Shown one piece after another: positions 49,769 through 54,191 of a stretch of DNA of 54,191 nt. Source of the stretch: Candidatus Peregrinibacteria bacterium GW2011_GWF2_38_29 (lineage in GTDB: Bacteria > Patescibacteriota > Gracilibacteria > UBA1369 > UBA12463); the NCBI GenBank assembly GCA_000992695.1, contig LBUS01000013.1, positions 1 to 54,191 of the forward strand, in the 5' to 3' direction. The position numbers were made by a program, and so were the translations under genes. A model generated the notes under the pieces. That model searched no databases. It saw only the letters and a program-made list of their open reading frames with translations, and was not told the origin of the DNA. Position 1 is the stretch's first letter. Every line of letters begins with the position of its first letter.

Positions 49769-51697
49769 ATGAACAATATGAAAATGCCTGAAAACCGCGG
49801 TCGCGGTGGAATTATCTATTTATTAATAATTGCGCTCGTTATCGCTGGAATATTTTTTATAGTAAATCCAACAAGCAGCAGCACGAAAACCGTCCCATTA
49901 AGCACTGTCGTTCAGCAAGTTAAAGATGGAGTTGTTGCCTCTATGAAGGTCACAAAAAATAAACTCGATATAACGCTCGCCGATACTTCAAAAGAAGTCG
50001 CATATAAAGATACGAATGAAAACGTTTACGACATGCTGGAGAAAGCCGGCGTTCCAAAAGAAAAATTAACAAATCTTGGGATTGAAGTTTTACCAACCGA
50101 ATCATCGGATTTTTGGCTTAATCTTCTTATAAGCGCAGTGCCATTCTTGTTAATTATCGGGTTCTTTGTATTTATGATGCGCTCAGCGCAAAATTCAAAC
50201 AATCAAGCAATGTCATTTGGAAAATCAAAGGCAAGGCTTGCCGAAGGCGAAAAACAGAAAACAACATTCAAAGATGTTGCGGGCGCAAAAGAAGCAAAGC
50301 AAGAATTATTTGAAATCGTAGACTTCTTGAAAAACCCTTTAAAATACACGGCTTTGGGAGCAAAAATTCCAAAAGGAGTTCTCTTGGTTGGCCCTCCAGG
50401 ATGCGGAAAAACGTTACTCGCTCGCGCAGTTGCAGGCGAAGCAAATGTCCCATTTTTTAACATTTCCGGCTCGGAATTCGTTGAAATGTTTGTTGGTGTG
50501 GGTGCAAGCCGCGTCCGTGATCTTTTCAAAAAAGCAAAACGCAATGCCCCATGCATCATTTTTATTGATGAAATAGACGCAGTCGGCCGTCACAGAGGCG
50601 CAGGAATGGGTGGCGGACATGACGAACGCGAACAAACTTTAAACCAGATTTTGACTGAAATGGACGGTTTTGAGCAAGATACAAATGTCATTGTAATAAG
50701 CGCAACAAACAGACCTGACATTCTTGATCCCGCACTTCTTCGCCCAGGTAGATTTGATCGCAGAGTCACGGTCGACGCACCGGATATAAAAGAACGTGAA
50801 GAAATTCTTAATATATATGCAAAAAACAAACCGCTCGATACAAGCGTTGATATCAGCAGAATCGCAAAAACAACTCCGGGATTCACAGGCGCAGATCTTG
50901 AAAACTTAATGAATGAAGGCGCGATTTTAGCCGCACGCAAAAACGCAAAAGTAATCACTCGAGAAGAAATCGAACAAGCAGTTGAAAAAGTCACAATGGG
51001 TCCGGAAAGAAAATCCAGGATCTTGAGCAAAAAAGAAAAAAACATCACAGCACATCATGAAGTCGGACATGCGCTCGTGGCTCATTTATTGCCTGATTGC
51101 GACCCTGTACACAAGATTTCCGTCATATCGCGCGGAATGGCGCTTGGCGTCACTTGGTTTATGCCTGAAGAAGACAAACATCTTTATTCAAAAAATAAAT
51201 TCCAAGACGAAATCGCCTCGATGCTCGGCGGATACACAGCTGAACAAATCATTTTTGGAGACGTCACAACCGGCGCATCAAATGACCTCGAACGCGCAAC
51301 CGGTATAGCAAGAAAAATGGTTACAGAGTACGGTATGAGTGATCTCGGCCCAATCACATACGGCGAACACGACAGAGAGATTTTCCTTGGACGCGATTTT
51401 GGCCACATGAAAAATTATTCCGAAGAAATAGCCTCAAAAATCGATGCGGAAGTTCGCAAATTCGTTGAAAAAGGACACGAAACAGCAAAAAGAGTATTAA
51501 ATGAAAACGTTGAACTATTAAAGAAAATTGCAGAAGATTTGATGGAAAAAGAAACGCTCAACAGCGACGATTTCTTGGCTTATTTCAAAAAACCGGAAAA
51601 ACGCGCAGAAAAAGTCGAAGGCGACAAAAAAGCAAAAACTTTAACAGCGCATCCGCAAATCAAAATATCGCATATAAAAGGTAAAAAACACGCATAA
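49769..51697 (+). CDS. ftsH: ATP-dependent zinc metalloprotease FtsH
   Basis: 642 aa membrane protease. Two N-terminal TM helices ([19 protein letters not shown] and [18 protein letters not shown]) flank an extracytoplasmic domain. The AAA+ module has Walker [21 protein letters not shown], Walker [13 protein letters not shown], the sensor/arginine-finger region and the [21 protein letters not shown]. The protease has HEVGH as its zinc motif ([14 protein letters not shown]). It degrades membrane and short-lived cytosolic proteins. The stop TAA overlaps the galU start by one base (TAATG). Confidence 0.96.
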   Translation: MNNMKMPENRGRGGIIYLLIIALVIAGIFFIVNPTSSSTKTVPLSTVVQQVKDGVVASMKVTKNKLDITLADTSKEVAYKDTNENVYDMLEKAGVPKEKLTNLGIEVLPTESSDFWLNLLISAVPFLLIIGFFVFMMRSAQNSNNQAMSFGKSKARLAEGEKQKTTFKDVAGAKEAKQELFEIVDFLKNPLKYTALGAKIPKGVLLVGPPGCGKTLLARAVAGEANVPFFNISGSEFVEMFVGVGASRVRDLFKKAKRNAPCIIFIDEIDAVGRHRGAGMGGGHDEREQTLNQILTEMDGFEQDTNVIVISATNRPDILDPALLRPGRFDRRVTVDAPDIKEREEILNIYAKNKPLDTSVDISRIAKTTPGFTGADLENLMNEGAILAARKNAKVITREEIEQAVEKVTMGPERKSRILSKKEKNITAHHEVGHALVAHLLPDCDPVHKISVISRGMALGVTWFMPEEDKHLYSKNKFQDEIASMLGGYTAEQIIFGDVTTGASNDLERATGIARKMVTEYGMSDLGPITYGEHDREIFLGRDFGHMKNYSEEIASKIDAEVRKFVEKGHETAKRVLNENVELLKKIAEDLMEKETLNSDDFLAYFKKPEKRAEKVEGDKKAKTLTAHPQIKISHIKGKKHA

Positions 51698-52608
51698 TGG
51701 CAAAAAAACAATTTAAATCGGTTATTAAAAAAGCAATTTTCCCGGCCGCAGGTTTTGGCACAAGATTTCTCCCGATCACAAAATCTCAACCAAAAGAAAT
51801 GCTTCCAATCGTTGATAAGCCAGTAATTCAATATCTTGTTGAAGAAGCTGTCGCAAGCGGAATAGAAGACATTATAATCGTCACGGGACGCGGCAAACGC
51901 TCAATTGAAGACCATTTTGACTATTCGCCTGAACTTGAGCTAAATCTCGTTGAAAAAGGCAAAAGATCACTTTTAAAAGAAGTTCAAAGCATCCCAAATC
52001 TTGCAAATTTTGTTTATGTGCGCCAACCTCATCCGCTTGGAGATGGCCACGCAATTCTTTGCGCCGCCGCAGCAATTGATGACGAACCTTTCGCAATTAT
52101 GTTTGGTGACGACATCGTTGATTCAAAAATCCCAGCACTCAAGCAATTAATTGAAGTTTATAAAAAAGTTAAAGCACCTGTAATCGGCCTTGAACGCGTT
52201 GATAAATCACTCGTCAGTTCGTATGGAATCGTGGAAGTGGAAAAATCAAAATTCGACAAATCAAATAGCAGAATTCACAAAATCAAATCACTCGTCGAAA
52301 AACCATCGCCTGAAAAAGCACCTTCAAATCTCGCAATAATCGGAAAATACATCGTCACTCCAAATATCATGGAAATCCTTAAACGCGCAAAATCCGGCAC
52401 GAAAGACAAAGAAATCCGCTTAATCGACGCCTTCCGCGAACTCATCAAAACTCATCCAATTTATGGCTACGAAATCGAAGGAACCCGCTATGACACAGGC
52501 GACAAAATCGGCTTACTCAAAGCAACAATCGACTTTGCGTTAAAAAGAGATGATACGGGACCGGAGATTCGAAAGCATCTGGAAAAAATCTGCAAAGTGA
52601 AAAACTAA
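51697..52608 (+). CDS. galU: UTP-glucose-1-phosphate uridylyltransferase
   Basis: 303 aa nucleotidyltransferase making UDP-glucose for wall or surface glycans. Signature AIFPAAGFGTRFLPITKSQP, then KEMLPIVDKPVIQYLVEEA; the metal/nucleotide Asp is in FGDDIVDSK, with GIVEVEKSKF and EIEGTRYDTGDKIGLLKA later. It overlaps ftsH by one base (TAATG), so translation is coupled. Confidence 0.95.
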   Translation: MAKKQFKSVIKKAIFPAAGFGTRFLPITKSQPKEMLPIVDKPVIQYLVEEAVASGIEDIIIVTGRGKRSIEDHFDYSPELELNLVEKGKRSLLKEVQSIPNLANFVYVRQPHPLGDGHAILCAAAAIDDEPFAIMFGDDIVDSKIPALKQLIEVYKKVKAPVIGLERVDKSLVSSYGIVEVEKSKFDKSNSRIHKIKSLVEKPSPEKAPSNLAIIGKYIVTPNIMEILKRAKSGTKDKEIRLIDAFRELIKTHPIYGYEIEGTRYDTGDKIGLLKATIDFALKRDDTGPEIRKHLEKICKVKN

Positions 52609-52615
52609 GAAAGCG

Positions 52616-53047
52616 TTACTCCAAAACAAAAGTAAGCCGCAATATCCCAGGACTTACAAAGTTAAACGTTCTTATCTTTAAAACCCCTATTTCTTTTGTA
52701 TTTTTAACATGCTCACCACTACAAGGCGTTGCAATCCCATCGCCTATTATTACAATACGTACTTTTTCAACATTATCAGGAAGTCTATGTAACGAACACA
52801 ACCTTTTCGCCTCTTCATAGCTCAGCTCTTCAAAAACAACATCTCTATTTTCAGAGATAATCGTATTCGCTCTCTTTTCCGCTTTCTCAACAACCTCTTC
52901 AATCAAAAGCTCCGTTTCCAATTCAAAATCACATCTAACTTTAGATCCTTTAAATCTGGAATCTATTATCTTCCCATTAAACAATTGCCCAAAAACAGCC
53001 GTTAAAATGTGCTCTGCCGAATGTTGTTTTGGATCTTTGTTACTCAT
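52616..53047 (-). CDS. AlaX-like trans-editing protein (AlaRS/ThrRS-type second additional domain)
   Basis: 143 aa. Editing-domain motifs: HSAEHILTAVF (HxxxH) and CSGEHVKNTKEIG (CxxxH), the four zinc ligands of the AlaRS/ThrRS SAD fold. It stands alone, without the synthetase domains, as in AlaX-S proteins that hydrolyse Ser- or Gly-tRNA(Ala). The exact tRNA substrate is not readable here; a threonyl-type function is also possible. It is convergent with galU, 7 bp apart. Confidence 0.85.
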   Translation of the reverse strand: MSNKDPKQHSAEHILTAVFGQLFNGKIIDSRFKGSKVRCDFELETELLIEEVVEKAEKRANTIISENRDVVFEELSYEEAKRLCSLHRLPDNVEKVRIVIIGDGIATPCSGEHVKNTKEIGVLKIRTFNFVSPGILRLTFVLE

Positions 53048-53078
53048 GATTTCAGCTTATGGCGTTTATGTAATACTT

Positions 53079-53324
53079 TTAACCGTGAACAATCTTTAGA
53101 ATAAAAATCGTTCCTGATAGCATTAAAGTTATTATATTGGCTATAATTATAGGAGCTTCATTCAACATTATTCCATATACAAGCCACATAATAATACCAA
53201 CTAAGTACACACTATACATTAACAGTGAAATACTTTTTGTATTCTTAGTTTTTATAACTTGTGGAATAAAAGAAACAGTTGTTGATGTTGCAGCAATATA
53301 TCCAAATATCGTACTAATCTCCAT
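53079..53324 (-). CDS. SemiSWEET transporter
   Basis: 81 aa with three TM helices. The PQ-loop motif is TVSFIPQVIKTKNTKSISLL, and YLVGIIMWLVYGI with APIIIANIITLMLSG completes the triple-helix bundle. SemiSWEETs dimerise and move small sugars across the membrane. It is divergent from the TPR gene. Confidence 0.9.
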   Translation of the reverse strand: MEISTIFGYIAATSTTVSFIPQVIKTKNTKSISLLMYSVYLVGIIMWLVYGIMLNEAPIIIANIITLMLSGTIFILKIVHG

Positions 53325-53399
53325 AGCAAATTGGTTAAATGCATTGTCTCCTTACGATTCAATATTATACGAACTTCCAGCAAATCACCATATTTACAC

Positions 53400-53428
53400 T
53401 TGAATTTTCAAGGTTTTTCAGCTATAAT
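53400..53428 (+). promoter_or_regulatory. Promoter of the TPR gene
   Basis: TTGAAT (53400-53405), 17 bp, TATAAT (53423-53428). The leader ends AAAAAATAAAAACAAAAAA before the ATG at 53459. Confidence 0.75.
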
Positions 53429-53458
53429 AGTAAGAATACAAAAAATAAAAACAAAAAA

Positions 53459-54061
53459 ATGTCAGACGCTGGAACCAACGTCGTAATCGAAAAAGCCGAG
53501 GAATTAAAGCAGGCCGGCGAACACGAACAAGCAATAAAGCTCTGCGAAAGAGTTTTGATGTCTGATTTGGAATGCGCGGAAGCTTATGAAGAAATCGGCG
53601 ATAACTTTCTTAGCTTAAAAGAATATTTCAAAGCAAAGAAAGCTCTTGAAATGGCAATCAAAATCAATCCGGAAAGCGCAAACGCAAATTATTTAATCGG
53701 ATTTTTATATTCATGTTTTGGAAAATGGAAAACTTCAATCGAATATCTTGAAAAAGCAGACAAGGTTTATCAAAACCATCCGGAAATCTTAAGATGCCTT
53801 GGCTGGAGCATGTATCACGAAGGCCACAAAGTAAAAGGCATCGTCCTTCTTGAAAGATCACTTTCTTTGAGCCCGGAAGACCCATTGATTATGAGCGATC
53901 TCGGCGTCATCTATATGAACGAAAAAAACTTTGAAAAAGCCGAAAAATTATTCTCAAAAGTCGTTCAAATTGAACCGGGAAATAAAAAGGCAGAAGAATG
54001 CCTCAACGCCATAAGATTCTTCAGGCGCGAATACGACAAGCTTAAGAAAAGGAAAGCTTAA
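53459..54061 (+). CDS. TPR-repeat protein
   Basis: 200 aa from the ATG at 53459 (MSDAGTNVVIEKAEELKQAG). The 40 codons before it lie in the promoter region and are not coding. About five tetratricopeptide repeats, for example EQAIKLCERVLMSDLECAEA and NANYLIGFLYSCFGKWKTSI. The consensus Gly/Ala/Tyr/Pro positions are present. It probably scaffolds proteins. No catalytic domain, no signal peptide. It is followed by the second IS copy after 32 bp. Confidence 0.85.
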   Translation: MSDAGTNVVIEKAEELKQAGEHEQAIKLCERVLMSDLECAEAYEEIGDNFLSLKEYFKAKKALEMAIKINPESANANYLIGFLYSCFGKWKTSIEYLEKADKVYQNHPEILRCLGWSMYHEGHKVKGIVLLERSLSLSPEDPLIMSDLGVIYMNEKNFEKAEKLFSKVVQIEPGNKKAEECLNAIRFFRREYDKLKKRKA

Positions 54062-54092
54062 TTTTACAAAAATCACCTTCGTCCTTTAGGCC

Positions 54093-54191
54093 CTGTTTTC
54101 TAGTCAATACCTTTGCATCACTTCTATAGGCGTTTGCATTTGCAAGGCCATGTGTGGTCTTTCATTGTTATAGAAATGAAGATATTCAGGG
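54093..54191 (-). mobile_element. IS3-like insertion sequence, second copy (truncated by window edge)
   Basis: Positions 54093-54189 are the reverse complement of 1-97. It starts with TGTTTTCTAGTCAATA at 54094, the IS end. Beyond it the DNA is unique and differs from the left flank. Confidence 0.8.
54104..54191 (-). CDS. Transposase C-terminus, partial (second copy)
   Basis: On the minus strand the frame reads Pro-Glu-Tyr-Leu-His and then FYNNERPHMALQMQTPIEV, ending in TGA at 54106-54104. It is the same rve-type C-terminal peptide as at the left end, one codon longer at its N-terminal edge. Confidence 0.8.
   Translation of the reverse strand, partial: PEYLHFYNNERPHMALQMQTPIEVMQRY

Noticed and set aside
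1-54191. Alternative code with TGA as glycine (Gracilibacteria/Absconditabacteria type)
   Set aside because: Several full-length genes end in TGA (VirD4-like at 23206, M20 peptidase at 38741, giant gene at 4048) and no family-like sequence continues past it. Core genes contain no internal TGA.
1-54191. tRNA genes, rRNA genes and CRISPR arrays
   Set aside because: I looked for T-loop motifs with acceptor stems, rRNA motifs and regularly spaced direct repeats and saw none. A covariance search could still find a divergent tRNA.
1-54191. Whole window as a composite transposon
   Set aside because: The interior holds many core genes (ftsH, metG, tilS, lgt, rpmB, efp), so it is chromosome between two IS copies rather than cargo.

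Overview
The window is an AT-rich bacterial chromosome segment of the Candidate Phyla Radiation (Patescibacteria) type. The evidence is the family content: Cys-rich tandem-motif proteins, small paired-TM T4SS pilins beside a PilT ATPase, a VirD4/HerA-like ATPase, an RNHCP protein, a SemiSWEET and short core genes. A Peregrinibacteria-like lineage is my best guess, by inference only. The code looks standard: several genes end in TGA and no frame needs TGA read as glycine. Most genes lack a Shine-Dalgarno site and have short A-rich leaders (AAAAATAAAAACAAAATG style); a few look leaderless. Both ends of the window are the same IS3-like transposase 3' end in opposite orientation, so the contig probably stops at IS copies.

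Layout. 1-9.3 kb: IS end, EF-Tu domain-2-like protein, a 530-aa Cys-rich protein, an aminotransferase and a 1743-aa protein of unknown function. 9.3-14.7 kb: EF-P with its lysyl-ligase EpmA, a flippase-like membrane protein, two orphan proteins with near-consensus promoters, and Lgt. 14.7-20 kb: endonuclease Q interrupted by an intein, a candidate permuted papain-fold protein, a group of thiol/disulfide genes, and ribosomal protein bL28. 20-23 kb: aspartase, then an accessory patch with a putative BECR-type nuclease, a small structured RNA with its own promoter and terminator, and a TIR protein. 23-27 kb: VirD4-like ATPase, a free-standing zinc ribbon and a second Cys-rich protein. 27-31.3 kb: an accessory island of modular proteins sharing one N-terminal module and carrying different C-terminal enzyme-like domains; one gene holds a fresh 210-bp duplication and a 1-nt frameshift. 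31.3-36 kb: an operon of a lysine 2,3-aminomutase-family enzyme with two ATP-grasp ligases, then the third Cys-rich protein with a membrane partner. 36-41.4 kb: LemA, TPM protein, M20 peptidase, a 56-aa basic protein, FtsQ, Sbp. 41.5-46.1 kb: HNH protein, then PilT and five T4SS-pilin-like proteins in one operon. 46.1-54 kb: MetG, RNHCP, TilS, small membrane protein, FtsH, GalU, AlaX-like editing protein, SemiSWEET, TPR protein.

How they fit: EF-P and EpmA, with the KamA-family enzyme 20 kb away, could form a complete beta-lysylation pathway. The DsbA and thioredoxin-like proteins could fold the exported Cys-bearing proteins, including one pilin-like protein with a Cys-rich ectodomain. PilT, the pilins and the VirD4-like ATPase point to a surface appendage or DNA/protein transfer machine. 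The modular island at 27-31 kb and the TIR/ncRNA/nuclease patch are the best candidates for undescribed systems.
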